Source: Diabrotica undecimpunctata
Lineage: Eukaryota; Arthropoda; Insecta; Coleoptera; Chrysomelidae
Reading direction: 5' to 3'
NCBI RefSeq assembly: GCF_040954645.1
Contig: NC_092806.1
Span: 130,347,151-130,411,150 of the forward strand
DNA: 64,000 bases
Notes under the pieces: generated by a model
Databases searched by the model: none
What the model saw: the letters and a program-made list of their open reading frames with translations, nothing else
Told to the model about the DNA's origin: nothing
Position numbers and translations under genes: made by a program
In this document: in pieces, positions 11,645 through 44,863 of the stretch
Layout: each line of letters begins with the position of its first letter
Position numbering within the stretch: the stretch's first letter is position 1

Positions 11645-11984
11645 AGTATCGACAATCTACTGTAGAGTACCGAGTACCTTTATATTATACCCTAAAAGTA
11701 TCTTAGTTACTACAAAAGTATCTAAGTATCTTAGATACTAGAAAACCATCTAAGTATCTTTGATACATAAAAGTATCTTACATACTTAAAAGTATCTTAG
11801 ATACTTAAAAGTATCTTAAATACTCAAAAGTATCTTAGATACTTGAAAGTATATAAGATATTTTTACTCTAAATACTTTTCCGGTATTTTGTATCTTTAG
11901 ATACTTTCACAAAAAAGTATCTTAGATACTTAGTATCTTAAGATATTTTTTGCCTCAAGTATCTTAAAAGTATCTTAAAAGTAT
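11645..11984. repeat. hAT right subterminal motif array
   Basis: About fifteen copies of AAAAGTATCTTAGATACTT-type motifs in both orientations, matching those at 10082-10310. Interrupted at 11984 by the secondary insertion. Confidence 0.85.
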
Positions 11985-12655
11985 TGGAAGTGAATATGGA
12001 AAAAACTGAGTACATGAGTATCGGAGGAGATCAACATAACCTTCTCGTACAGGAAAATCGAGAGATCAAACTATGTGATAACTACAAATACCTAGGAGTA
12101 AAGATCACTCAAGACGGAAAATTAGATGCAGCCATTAAGGAACGAAATACACAGGGAAGGAAAGGCATAGCCTTACTAAACAGCGTACTGTGGGATAAAA
12201 ACATCTCTAAAGATAATAAAAGAAGAATATACAACACCATAATAAAAAGTATCACAACATATGGATGCGAAGTGTGGCCCCTAAAAGACAGATCAGAGAA
12301 AATGCTTAGAGCAACAGAAATGGACTTCTGGCGCCGCTCGGCGGGAATCTCCAGACGCGACAGAATAACAAACCAGAGAGTCCGAGAAATCATGGGGGTT
12401 ACACATAATATTGTTGATGACATCAAAACGACACAACTCAGATGGTACGGACACGTAAGGAGAATACCGGAGAATAGAATACCAAGACAAATTCTTGAAT
12501 GGCGACCAAGAGGTAGGCGAAGACCAGGAAGGCCTAGAAGAAGTTGGAGGGAAGAAGTTGATAAAGAAATCAGAGAAAGAGACTTGGAGGACGATTTACG
12601 GAACGATAGAATGAGATGGAGATTGGAAATCGGAAGACGTCGAAGAACGTTGTAA
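11984..12655 (+). pseudogene. RTE LINE RT C-terminal fragment
   Basis: Undamaged 223-codon frame starting exactly at the insertion edge with LEVNMEKTEYMSIGG, then YKYLGVKITQDGKLD, TTYGCEVWPLKDRSEK, ATEMDFWRRSAGISRRDR, LRWYGHVRRIPENR and a basic tail (RPRGRRRPGRPRRSWREE). This is the thumb and C-terminus of an RTE-like RT without the catalytic palm. 5'-truncated; no function expected. Confidence 0.85.
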
Positions 12656-12659
12656 ACCG

Positions 12660-12746
<87 letters not shown>

Positions 12747-12753
12747 ATATATT
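12660..12753. repeat. (AT)n microsatellite
   Basis: About 90 bp of AT at the 3' end of the RTE fragment. Confidence 0.97.
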
Positions 12754-14166
12754 GATACGATTAGGGTTTATAGAAAATAATGTATAAGTTATATACTACA
12801 TAATATTAGATGTAAAAAAGTATTTGATTATTTTAAATAAGTTATATACTAGAGAATTTAATAAAAATATATTTATGTGAGGGCATTTTTAATAAATTAG
12901 CATAATAATTGTAAAAAGTTGTATTTTAATATTGTAAATATATATAAGTGAGCCATGTGCTTAGGCAACCAAAAATACTCTCGGAGATTGACAGATATTT
13001 ATACTCTGAAGTGACGTTTAAGAATATTTACGAATATAAAGTGGGTTATATAATATATTGTTTGAAATGTGTATTTTATTAAATTAGAGTGTTAGTTACT
13101 AATTTAATTATATATTCTGATCTGAAAAGCCTAAATGTAAACAAAATTATTAATAGAAAAGAATGGAATTCTCTGGATCTCCGGAGATGGCCATGTTTGC
13201 GAAATGGTTTGTTCCAGAAAATTCATACAAGTATGAAATAGAACAAATTGGAACATGATCTCTTACGAGATGGTTCTAGAATGTCCAAAAGATATAAATA
13301 CCCGTGATTTGGATTCAAGATGGCAGTTTTTAAAAGTTTTTAGTCAGAAAAGTTGTAGATAGTGCAGTCAGAAGAGTTTTTGGCAGTTTTTAAGTTTTTT
13401 TAGTCAGAAGTCAAGCAGTTTATTATGAAAGTTAGTTAGAGTCAGTGAATCAAGTACAAATAGTCCAATAGTTTAATATAGTGAGTTAAATGAAGATTAA
13501 AAATTATGCATATAATTTAATGCACATTTATAATTATACACAAATAATTATTGAAGATAAAAAAAGGTATATTGGAAGAAATTAAATTATATTATGGTTG
13601 GAGATTAGTATAAATCAACTTATAATAATTGGATATTGGTATATTGAAAAGAAGAATAAATATAAATGCTGTTTGCTGGTTTGGTTGGTGGTGTATAGAT
13701 GCTGGTGAAGAAAAATATATCTTAAATTGGTAGAAGCTGATAATTGAAAAAAGTAATTTCACAAAAAAAAACAAGGATAACTGAAGTACGAAGACATTCA
13801 GTGGTGATTAGAATCTATATACTTAGTGGAAAATAGTTCATTTAGGCATTCAGTGAAAGAAAGGTACAAAATTTTGTTAATATAATTTAGTTAATATCAT
13901 AACAATTTCAATTTTGAAGATAGTTTGTTTAAATTTTAGATTGTCTATAGAATTTAATTAGTTTTATAAGAATATCAGTTTAAAGATAGTTTATTTTAAA
14001 TTTACATTGACTAGGTTAGATATATATGTGTGTTTCATAATAGTTATAATAAAGATAATTAAAAAAAGTACTTACAAGCTAATTCTTTGAGAACCGCGAT
14101 AAAAACCCTATATATTATATTATTAAAAATACTCATTGCTCATCATTCAAACAAAAAACACATCAT

Positions 14167-14172
<6 letters not shown>
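12754..14172 (+). other. LTR-like non-coding sequence
   Basis: No ORF. Contains a promoter-like patch (GATATAAATACCCGTG, about 13291) followed by a tandemly repeated GGCAGTTTTTAA...TTTAGTCAG module (13322-13410), a layout common in LTR R regions. TAGGGTTT near 12764 and AAACCCTA near 14104 form a short inverted pair at its ends. Family unknown. Confidence 0.3.

Positions 14173-14200
<28 letters not shown>
14173..14200. repeat. (AT)n tract
   Basis: 28 bp of AT at the end of the nested insertion. Confidence 0.95.
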
Positions 14201-14202
<2 letters not shown>

Positions 14203-14246
14203 TAAAAGTATCTAGATAATTTTAAAAAGTATCTTTTACAGCTCTG

Positions 14247-14254
14247 CACTTCAG
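14247..14254. repeat. Target-site duplication CACTTCAG, right copy
   Basis: Pairs with 10066-10073. Confidence 0.9.
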
Positions 14255-15540
14255 CTACTGAAGGGGGGTCTTTTTCTACGTGTTCTCTTTTCTTTTTGCG
14301 ATGTATTTTCTTCTCTTCCTTCCTTAGGATTCTATATTACTCCTCTGCCTTTCGTGTTATATGTGTTTGTTGTAGTCGTTGATATGCATTATTTTTCCTC
14401 TTTGTTATGTTACGACACTCTTCATCGAACCACTATCCTTCAGTTGATTTGAGCTTTTTTTGTAGACCCAGTCTACGTGAACATTTTTCAGTTTCCTAAT
14501 TCCGGAGGTATATTTAAATTTCTTGTAGAGGTTTCAACTGTCATGTTTTGTTTAATGGTCTATTTCTGTCTATCTTCTATGTCCTGTATGTTCTATCTTC
14601 TTCTAAGATTCTTTGGCTTGCTGAATTTTTTTTGATGAGTTTGTTGATTTCATGGTATTTGTTTAGTACACAAAATAACCGAAAACGAAAACAGAACCAT
14701 CAACAAATGTTGGTACGACATACAAAACTCGATTTTAGAAAAGGTAAGAGAGTAAGTAAGTGATATACTTAATATCACTATGACATACAAATATAATCTT
14801 TAATAATTATCGATAATCCGTTTCGATTCATATATATGTCTTGGTTTTCAGAAAACTAAACGGCGTATCCGTTTGCTATGAAATTCCCTGTATATGGCCA
14901 TCTTGTTTCACTCACCCCCTTGATAACAATATTTAGTTTGTCCATTTCGGAGAGTAGACTTCTCAGCTTACCGTCTTCATATAAAGTTGTTACATTACAT
15001 GTAGCGATTTTATATGGTTTTTTTTATTTTTATCTTATGTCTGGTGATGTTTGTTTACAGGGATTTCGCTGGCTAGCGACCCGGGAAGCCCTCTGATTTA
15101 ATTGTGTATTACTTCCCTTGCCGAATCTTGAGTTCTGCAGCCCATGATCAGTAATATTTTTCGTTTCACTAATCGATGCCATGACGACTTGACTAGCGAG
15201 TAAAATGGCGTGGTTTCCTGTTGCCTTTCCCCTCGCAGTGCTTTAGCCGTATCAACCAAATATGGTAACAGTCTCCTAAAATGGTCCGTATTAAACTGAA
15301 GAATTCTTCTACACCTTAATAGAATAATAAAAATGCTGCTTCCCATTTCCATGTGCTAGTTTTTGTCCACCCCGAGTATTTCATTTCGTCGGTACCACCC
15401 ATATCTGAGAAGCATTCCCATATCCGCTACCTGGGGAGGCGCCTGATGGTGGATCTAGCAACCACACATGAGTCTATCCGAGAAGCACTTAATATATCAT
15501 TACAATTTGAACACCTCGAGTTGTTTCATCGATGAAGATC
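14255..15540 (-). pseudogene. RTE endonuclease and RT N-terminus, right part
   Basis: Reading leftwards: 5' UTR-like sequence (about 15540-15100), then the apurinic-type endonuclease start ATCNVTTLYEDGKLRSLL...GVSETRWPYTGNF (about 15015 to 14890), a broken stretch with parts of the linker (KYHEINKLIKKNSAS, about 14640), and the pre-palm region with WFDEECRNITKRKNNAYQRL and KKIHRKKKREHVEKDPPSV before the hAT duplication. Stops and a large endonuclease deletion make it non-functional. Confidence 0.8.
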
Positions 15541-15709
15541 AATGAACTACAATGTTTTTAAATATGTATTTTATATTTTTATTCTAGAATATTTTCAATA
15601 ACTTAAATATTAAACAGTAAAATTAAAATTATAAATAGGTAAGATAAATTAGTTTGGTATTATTATTTAACAATCGCTTGATACGAGCGATCTATTTTTA
15701 TATATCTAT

Positions 15710-37534
<21,825 letters not shown>

Positions 37535-37698
37535 CTAGAGACAAAAATATAGATAAAAGATTAGCACTATTTAAACTATCATACATTTTATGTATAGTAA
37601 AAAAAAATTAATTTCGTGTTAAAAAATCGTTCGTATTTATTACCGAATTTGTAGGGATAAGTTAGCTCTCAGTCATAATTAAAGTATAGAAAATTTCG

Positions 37699-37862
37699 AC
37701 GACGACGTTTCGGCAATATCTCACTAGCCATTTTCCAGTCTCTCTGGATGGTCTGCTTCTTGTCGATGTTCGAGTGGAAGTTCGGGAGCACTCGAACATC
37801 GACAAGAAGCAGACCATCCAGAGAGACTTGAAAATGGCAAGTGAGATCTTGCCGAAACGTCG
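37699..37862. repeat. Palindrome of PLE termini (about 73-bp arms)
   Basis: Left arm 37699-37772 and right arm 37790-37862 are near-perfect reverse complements around a 17-bp centre. Each arm ends in GCCGAAACGTCG. Confidence 0.88.
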
Positions 37863-37866
37863 TCAA
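37821..37866 (+). ncRNA. Hammerhead-like PLE terminus
   Basis: GAC, TTGAAAAT (degenerate core), stem II GGCAAG/CTTGCC, GAAAC with ACGT, C, GTC pairing with GAC. The mirrored copy at about 37696-37745 (minus) has GGCTAG/TATTGCC. Confidence 0.5.
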
Positions 37867-37924
37867 AATGGTTTTTATCAAAACCAACAACATTTAACGC
37901 GGAGTCAAACCCGGAATACCATTG

Positions 37925-37926
<2 letters not shown>

Positions 37927-37988
<62 letters not shown>
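37927..37988. repeat. (AT)n microsatellite
   Basis: About 58 bp of AT between two palindromic PLE remnants. Confidence 0.96.
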
Positions 37989-37991
<3 letters not shown>

Positions 37992-38024
37992 ATTATTTCG
38001 ACCAAAAAATAATTTATAAATACG

Positions 38025-38312
38025 TTCAATTTATCGGGTAAAGTGGTCTGTAATAAAAATCTTTCTTTTTTCTAAATTACTCAATATTTCGCCATTTATT
38101 CAATATTTCAAATACTTTAATGTCAGTTTTTATTTGCGAAATCTTTTAAATTTTGTGAGTGTTTTAAAATGTATTTGTACGCCATTTTTTGTAATGTTCA
38201 AATTGTTTTAGTTTACTCCTGAAGAAGCTATTAAATAAATGGCGAAATATTGAGTAATTTAGAAAAAAGAAAGATTTTTATTACAGACCACTTTACCCGA
38301 TAATTTGAACGT

Positions 38313-38317
<5 letters not shown>
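38025..38317. repeat. Inverted PLE termini flanking a 115-bp spacer
   Basis: 38028-38110 and 38230-38315 are inverted copies (TTATCGGGTAAAGTGGTCTG on the left, CAGACCACTTTACCCGATAA on the right). AT tracts lie on both outer sides. Confidence 0.88.
38211..38262 (+). ncRNA. Hammerhead-like PLE terminus
   Basis: TTACTC, CTGAAGA (CUGANGA), stem II GCTATT/AATGGC with one G-U, GAAA, self-complementary ATAT, T, GAGTAA. TTACTC and GAGTAA give a perfect 6-bp stem I. The left inverted copy lacks the CTGAAGA strand. Confidence 0.62.

Positions 38318-38379
<62 letters not shown>
38318..38379. repeat. (AT)n microsatellite
   Basis: About 60 bp of AT adjoining the inverted PLE ends. Confidence 0.96.
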
Positions 38380-38380
<1 letters not shown>

Positions 38381-38399
38381 CATATATATATTTTTTTAC

Positions 38400-39079
38400 T
38401 TAGATTTTTTTGTTAGGAAATAGAACATGTTTATATGTTTTTAAGATTACCAAAAATTATAATAGGTGACGTTAGGAAACTTATTTGTAGAGATATAGAA
38501 ATATATCTGTAGATTAAAATTTGCTATCTAAAGGTATTTAAATATTGCATACATATCAGAACTGAACATTAACCCATGAGCATGAAAAGAATGGCTTCGA
38601 GCAAAAAAGTGTTCATTTTGTGATGATGTGTTTTTGTAGAATTTGGACGAATTTGATTTTTAAATATGTATACAACTATAATGTTTTATAATTTGCTTAC
38701 AAACTAAATAATAACCAAATTCATAAAAACACTATAAAGTTGCTATCTTAGCGATAGTAGAATTATTATTAGGTTTCCAAAAAAACAGATCCATATTTAA
38801 AAATAAATAAATAAATACCAAAAGAATTGAATATGTTGAAAATGCATAATATATACATAGAACTGCACCCTGAAAATCCTTCTTCGTACTACATATTTCG
38901 CTTGATTTTCAAACAAAACTTATCGGTTATGCTATCCTCGTTCCGATACGTGTAGTTTATGTGATTAAATCACTCAAAAACTGAATTGGGCTAAAACGAT
39001 AGAAATTACGTTTGTTCGATTTATATAAGCTTGAAAAGAGTAGTTACATCTACGAAAGGCCCAGACTTTTTATGACCAA
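38400..39079. other. AT-rich stretch, nothing recognised
   Basis: No coding or terminal-repeat signal. Confidence 0.5.
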
Positions 39080-39600
39080 AAACGAAACGAACGGTTATGG
39101 GCTAAGGAGGGTCCTACTTTCACATACATTGCCATCGACTATCAGGAAAATGTTATTCTTCCAAACTTTACCACTAACGATGTGTACTATCGTAGGTGGC
39201 TCTTAATGTTTAGCTTCAACATCTACGTTTTCTCGAATCATGATAGCATTTTCTACTTATATCCAGAATTTGTTTCGAAAAAAGGGGCAGATGAAGTATT
39301 CATTTTTTTATTTAATTACATGATGAATCGACTACCAGTCGAGGTAAGACACCTTCACATTTTTTGTGACGGAGCAGAGGCCAAAACAAAAATTATACGA
39401 TGGTCCGTTTCAATCACTATATTGTAAATGTTGTAAGACGGTTGGATTTCATAAAAGTAACTTGTCTGGTTCGTGTGCATTTCTATCTACCTCGCAAGCG
39501 ATTCGAATATGGGTGTCATTAATCTCAAAACGAAGATGGAAACACCGCAAGACTGGATTGACAATATTCACATTTACGACATAAACCTTTTTCTTTTTAA
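39080..39600 (+). pseudogene. Remnant of a Cys-rich transposase
   Basis: YVFSNHDSIFYLYPEFVSKK, GADEVFIFLFNYMMNRL, VRHLHIFCDGAEAKTK (decayed from an FCDxxGGQNKN-type catalytic box) and, in another frame, TMVRFNHYIVNVV. The pattern resembles the transposase class at 23650-25144. Start, end and TIRs not found. Confidence 0.45.
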
Positions 39601-39865
39601 GGTGATTGCAGTAAAGCAGAAAGATGTATGCAAATGGGTATAATTACTTTTAATGTAAGTTTAATTTTGAAATTATTGAGAAACATTTTTATTTCCTGGA
39701 TTTGTCGGTCTGTTATAAATAAAACTATTAATTATTGCTTAAACATTTTGGCTATTTGCCATTTTCAATTGAATAAAGCAGTACTGTTGTATTTCACGAT
39801 TACTATAATATGACTTTCAATTAATGGCAACTATAATTATAGAATGACGTGCAACTATAATTATA

Positions 39866-39946
<81 letters not shown>
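39866..39946. repeat. (AT)n microsatellite
   Basis: Two AT runs separated by TTGT; preceded by a 24-bp tandem duplication of a GCAACTATAATTATAGAAT unit. Confidence 0.95.
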
Positions 39947-40481
<535 letters not shown>

Positions 40482-40773
40482 GTGACATTAGAAGTGTTAC
40501 ACCCAGAAGGAAAAATTTTTTTTAAAAAAAACTTAATTTTTTGCCAACAGAATGACTATAGTTAAAACATTCTACAATAATAATACCAATGTTTTATCTT
40601 CTCTACTTTTTTTTTAAAATAAAGTTTTATCTTTAAATTTTTTTGTGAAGAGACCGATTTGTGAAAGCCGGTTTGTATAGAAATTTCTAGTTAATATTTA
40701 TTAGTCTAATTGTATTCAGTGTAAGAAAATACCTCGAGTTCGAAGACACCAAAATTACTACCATGTAAGCGAT

Positions 40774-41722
40774 TTGGATAGGAGTGGAATTATTGCATAT
40801 AGAGATATGGGTTTATCGTATCCCAACATTGACCGTCGTGTTAATTGTGTGGCAATGACGGTAATGCGTGTCTGTCGTGTGTGGACAAACGAATGTAGAG
40901 GAACACGAAGAAGACCAACTAGTCAACCGAGGCGTACCACAGAGCTTCAAGATAGGCGCTTTAGATTACTGGCTCTGCGAGACCGTTTTGCTACTACGCG
41001 TCAAAATACTGACCAATGGTTTGAAGTAGTAGGTAGACCTGTTAGTATGTGTATACTATACCGTCGCATTCGAGCCTTTGGACTGGTTTCATTCCGCCTA
41101 CGACTAGTTCTTCCTTTGACTGCGGACTACTGCCATCAACGTTTGAATCGGTGCAGAGAACGGCAGCATTGGATGTAAGAATGGCGTAATGTAGCATTCA
41201 GCGATAAATTACAATTCCGTTTAGGAATGCATGATAGTCGTAGGATGGTAAGACGCCGCCGAAGAGAGCGACGAGATATCGGGTTTGCTGTTGAGAGGCA
41301 TGAAGATAGGACAGTTGGAGTAATGGTTTGGGTGCTATTGCCTATGGTGGCCGATCACCACTTGTGTTTATTCGAGGCAAACTGCGCGTTATGTTAATGA
41401 CATCTTACAAACCACTTTACTGACTTTTCTCGACGGCCGTCGAGACGTCCTTATTCAGCAAGACAACGATTGTCCCCACATTGCTCGTCAAACTATGGAC
41501 TTTCTCCAAGAATCTAGTGTTAATGTTTTGCCGTGGCCGCACCGTGCTCCGAATTTAAATCCTATCGAACACGTATGGGATATGATGAGAAGGAGACTGT
41601 CCACTTTGCACTAAATTATACAGACTCTGACACAGTTAATACATGAAGTTTAAGCTGCTTGGAATGAGGTGAGACAAGTAGACATCGATCATCTCATTTT
41701 GTTAATGCCTAGACGTATACAG
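40774..41722 (+). pseudogene. Tc1-like transposase (DD34E)
   Basis: Paired-like DNA-binding half (DRSGIIAYRDMGLSYPNIDR, RRTTELQDRRFRLLALRDRF), then AFSDKLQFRLGMHDSRR (first catalytic Asp), TVGVMVW, QQDNDCPHIARQTMDFLQ (second Asp) and PNLNPIEHVWDMMRRRLS (catalytic Glu). A stop after QHWM (41176-41178), frameshifts near 41335-41400, and stops after STLH and IHEV. The C-terminus VDIDHLILLMPRRIQ runs to 41722 and resumes after the RTE insert at 42500 (ECIQLRGRQIHYY). Confidence 0.9.
41711..41722. repeat. Target duplication AGACGTATACAG, left
   Basis: Identical to 42488-42499. Confidence 0.9.
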
Positions 41723-42487
41723 ATCGCAGAAACACTTGAAGAGCTACAGACATTGGTGAATAAGATAGCAGACTGCAGCGAAGAATATGGACTATCTTTG
41801 AACATAAAGAAAACTAAATTTATGGTAATATCGAAATCAACACAAAATGTCCAAAATTTATATTTACACAATGAAATTATCGATCGAGTTAGCAAATACA
41901 AATATTTAGGCACTTTTATAAATGAAGACAACGATAGCTCAGCAGAAATCAAAATAAGAATAGAAAAAGCCAGATCCATATTCACTAAAATGAAGAGAGT
42001 ATTCTGCGGAAGAGATTTGAGCCTTGAAATGAAACTTCGCCTGATGAGATGTTACGTACTTTCTGTGCTGTTCTACGGAATGGAGTCATGGACGTTGAAA
42101 AAGATTGATACCAAAAAATTAGAGGCATTTGAACTGTGGATGTATCGCAGAATCCTGAGAATATCATGGACCGAGAGAGTCACAAATGTCGAGGTCTTGA
42201 GAAGAATGAATAAAGCAAAGGAAGTCATATTTACGATCAAAAAACGAAAACTGCAATACTTGGGACACATTACAAGAGGCAAAAGATATGAACTGCTTCG
42301 AATAATTATGCAAGGGAAAATAGCAGGAAAAAGGTCCATAGGAAGAAGACGAAACTCCTGGCTAAAGAATCTACGGGAATGGTATAGCTGTAGCAGCAAC
42401 GAATTGTTTCGGTCAGCAGTTTCGAAAATACGTATAGCCCTGATGATCGCCAACCTTCGGAACGAAGATGGCACTTGAAGAAGAAGA
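41723..42487 (+). mobile_element. 5'-truncated RTE LINE inside Tc1 transposase
   Basis: Encodes only the RT thumb and C-terminus (EYGLSLNIKKTKFMVIS, YKYLGTFINEDNDS, LFYGMESWTLKKIDTKK, ELWMYRRILRISWTERV, LQYLGHITRGK, RRRNSWLKNLREWYS, IALMIANLRNEDGT), then a GAAGAAGAAG tail. The frame is undamaged and fused in phase to the preceding Tc1 codons. Close relative of 50600-51395. Confidence 0.92.
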
Positions 42488-42499
42488 AGACGTATACAG
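42488..42499. repeat. Target duplication AGACGTATACAG, right
   Basis: Pairs with 41711-41722; Tc1 coding continues directly after it. Confidence 0.9.
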
Positions 42500-42673
42500 G
42501 AGTGTATTCAGCTACGGGGTCGCCAAATACATTATTATTTTTTTTTATTACTTGTTAATAAAAATTCTTGACGACAACGTTATCGTTTTATTCTTGATGT
42601 AAACCTACCATGTTGCCAAAAATTTAAGTTCAAGAAATTATTCCCTCTGGGTGTAACACTTCTAATATCACTG

Positions 42674-43794
42674 AGTATATTTTGCGTGTGTTATAATTAT
42701 ATTTGACTATTATTTTTTTTAAATAAGGATCATAAAACGATCATTTTAAATTTTATTCTGTCATAAGTCTACAATATTGTTTTATGTTCTATGATTGTTT
42801 AAATTATTCTAGGATAGAATTATATATTTCGTAATAACTTACAAGACAAGTATTTAGCTCATTCATTCCAGCATGTAAAAGCTGCAGCGGGTCATAGCTG
42901 ATATTGATATAACAATTTCAAATAAAAAAAAGATTATTAAGCCATAAAAGCTGCTATATATTCATTAAACAAGAATTATTATATCTCCAATATATTATAA
43001 AATAGCGTACTAAGTTCAGTCTTTGTATTCTAATTACTGTAAGTCAAGTACGTAATTATCTATACTTGTAGAGATTAATATCAGAGTCTATATTTGTTTA
43101 AATAAGTTTTGGTTAAATTAGAGTAACATACGCACATTTTAATTTTCTAATTTGTAAAGAATACGTAGAATTAATTTTATAAGATTGTGAGTGTGGTTGA
43201 ATGTGGCTAAAACTCCAATTTTTAACTCCAAACACGGAGGTTAATTGTCTGCTATACATAATAGCGAGAAAGTAGATTTTTGAGAGTATATTGTCACCTC
43301 GGGGGAACAAATAAGGGTCTAACCACCTTCTGATATCCCCGGGTGCTCTGTAGAGGGCTTCGAATATTGCAGTCGAGAGCTCCTCTACCCAAGTCCATTT
43401 ACTGGGTATGGACTTGTAAATATTTATCTTCGGTGTCTTGCCTTGAAAAAGGCAAGATATTTCTGACATGACAATTCCTTCTCCGAAATAAAAACACCAA
43501 GTTAAGTTGAAACAATTCTCAGCCACGGAGTATGGAAAATAAATGCAGAAAGCAGAGCGCCGAGAGCACTAAGCTCTCGGAGAGCCCGTGAGGGACTGAC
43601 TTGGCTGACCTGAAAATCGCCAATATTTATATGCGCTGTTCGAGCGATAAATAGGGATTTCCAGGTCAAGAGTCAATGGGAGAATTCGAGGCGGGACGAT
43701 GCGCATCGAAATGCGTACTAGTCCACAGACCATGTTCTAAGCCGTCCACTCCGTCCTTAGCATGCCATCACTGCCACGATGTATAAGCATGTCT
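42674..43794. other. Unassigned stretch, GC-richer from about 43250
   Basis: AT-rich to 43200. From 43250 to 43790 the composition is more balanced, with local hairpins (GCTCTCGGAGAGC near 43573; CTTGCCTTGAAAAAGGCAAG near 43437). No convincing frame. It directly precedes the PLE coding fragment and could be its 5' untranslated region. Confidence 0.35.
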
Positions 43795-43839
43795 AAAAAC
43801 GGAATCATATTATCAGCTTCTCTCAACCGTAAACTTTAA

Positions 43840-44292
43840 GTGTTCACACTGGGCGTTAAAAGTTTCAAAAATGTTAGTGGCTTAAAATGTGCAACTAAGA
43901 ATGTGAAAACGGTATCGAAGTTGCACACAAAGACAAAGGATCCTTTCACAATACAGGAGTCATCGAATGTTGTTTATTCTATACCATGTGCCAACTGTAA
44001 AAACGTGTATATCGGAGAATCATCTCGTAATTTTCACAATAGAGTAATATCACATCGCAGCGACATAAAAACCAAAAAGATAAACGCATGTGCGCTCACA
44101 GAACATGCATTAACTTTAAAACATGAATTTAATTTCGAGGATTCCTGTATTCTGGCTAAAGAAAAAAACCATTCAAAACGTGTTTTCTTGGAAATGTGTT
44201 TCATAAAATCTAATACGTCTTGTATAAATAAAAAGTCAGACATAGATAAATTGAGCAACATTTGTTACTTACTGACAAAACATCAAAAATAA
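43840..44292 (+). CDS. PLE GIY-YIG endonuclease C-terminus
   Basis: Open for 150 codons. NVVYSIPCANCKNVYIGESS carries the GIY-YIG core as VYSIP...VYIG with the CxxC (CANC) typical of PLEs; then FHNRVISHRSDIK (catalytic Arg region), CALTEHALTLKHEFNFED (H and E), KRVFLEMCFIKSNTSCINKK and KLSNICYLL. In PLEs this domain nicks the target DNA to prime reverse transcription. No RT domain upstream, so the copy cannot move alone. The ORF start is not a true gene start. Confidence 0.85.
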   Translation: MFTLGVKSFKNVSGLKCATKNVKTVSKLHTKTKDPFTIQESSNVVYSIPCANCKNVYIGESSRNFHNRVISHRSDIKTKKINACALTEHALTLKHEFNFEDSCILAKEKNHSKRVFLEMCFIKSNTSCINKKSDIDKLSNICYLLTKHQK

Positions 44293-44675
44293 AATAAAGA
44301 TTTACTTTTACATATACACACCGTAATACACCAGCATACAAAACATGTTGCATACTATCAAGACAAGTTTAAGATACTACTTCCATTAATATAATAGCAG
44401 GAACTCCTAATTACTTTTTAATTACACTATTTTTGTTTTTTTTTTCTGTTCTCTATGGATCAGTCAAAACACACCATGAAAAGATGTCAATAACAAAATT
44501 TTAACCTTCCAACTAAATTTTAAAATCTATATTGTCCATTATTTTAAATGTTATATTTTATATGTGTGTTTTTAATATTGAGTGTCGTAGCTTTAGAAAA
44601 ATAATCTCAACGACTAGTAAGTTGTAATGACAATTTGAGATATGTTGTAAATATTTACACTTTCTTCTAATTACA

Positions 44676-44715
44676 CTGTCTTGAAGAAGGAATAAAAGAA
44701 TTCCGAAAGCTCGAC
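44676..44715 (+). ncRNA. Hammerhead-like PLE terminus
   Basis: GTC, TTGAAGA (one change from CUGANGA), stem II GGAAT/ATTCC, GAAA, self-complementary AGCT, C, GAC pairing with GTC. Confidence 0.55.
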
Positions 44716-44788
44716 CAAAAGTTAAAAGAGTGTTTCTATACCATCCCGGCCATACCTACTGACTGCAGCCCTAATAAACTGTATTGTT

Positions 44789-44790
<2 letters not shown>

Positions 44791-44862
<72 letters not shown>
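44791..44862. repeat. (AT)n microsatellite
   Basis: About 70 bp of AT between two oppositely oriented PLE ends. Confidence 0.97.

Positions 44863-44863
<1 letters not shown>

Larger units (their letters stand above)
11985..14200 (+). mobile_element. Insertion in the hAT right end
   Basis: Bounded by CTTAAAAGTAT at 11974-11984 and 14201-14211, a probable 11-bp target duplication, though the host motif array makes chance matches likely. It contains an RTE 3' fragment (coding to 12655), an AT tract (12664-12752) and about 1.4 kb of non-coding LTR-like sequence. It may be one complex event or several. Confidence 0.5.
10074..14246 (+). mobile_element. hAT transposon with nested insertions
   Basis: Ends are CAGAGCTGAAAG on the left and its inverted counterpart CAGAGCTGTAAA on the right, flanked by perfect 8-bp duplications (CACTTCAG). 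Inside are the C-terminal half of a hAT transposase (10368-11315) and two blocks packed with the palindromic motif AAGTATCTTAGATACTT (10082-10310 and 11645-11984; a short remnant at 14201-14240). A 2.2-kb secondary insertion lies at 11985-14200. The N-terminal part of the transposase, with the BED finger and first catalytic Asp, is absent, so the copy is internally deleted. Confidence 0.9.
8935..15540 (-). mobile_element. RTE-type LINE split by a hAT insertion
   Basis: One minus-strand LINE lies on both sides of the hAT element at 10074-14246. Right part (14247-15540): endonuclease start (about 15020 to 14890) and RT N-terminus. Left part (10073-8935): RT palm and C-terminus. At the junction the frame reads PPSVAEV on the right and QEAVTRLKNNKSPG on the left, so the LINE was there first. 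Much of the endonuclease between about 14890 and 14660 is missing or scrambled. The endonuclease/RT organisation and the thumb style fit the RTE clade (inference). Confidence 0.85.
43795..44790 (+). mobile_element. PLE 3' fragment: GIY-YIG endonuclease and terminus
   Basis: 5'-truncated Penelope-like copy: C-terminal polymerase linker, GIY-YIG domain (43840-44292), 3' UTR and a hammerhead-like end at 44676-44715, stopping at an AT tract. Confidence 0.85.

Noticed and set aside
12109..12490. Minus-strand ORFs of 105 and 65 codons
   Set aside because: Shadows of the RTE frame on the plus strand.
41669..42478. A single 269-aa gene
   Set aside because: The first 18 codons are Tc1 transposase and the rest RTE polymerase; the 12-bp duplication marks an insertion joint.
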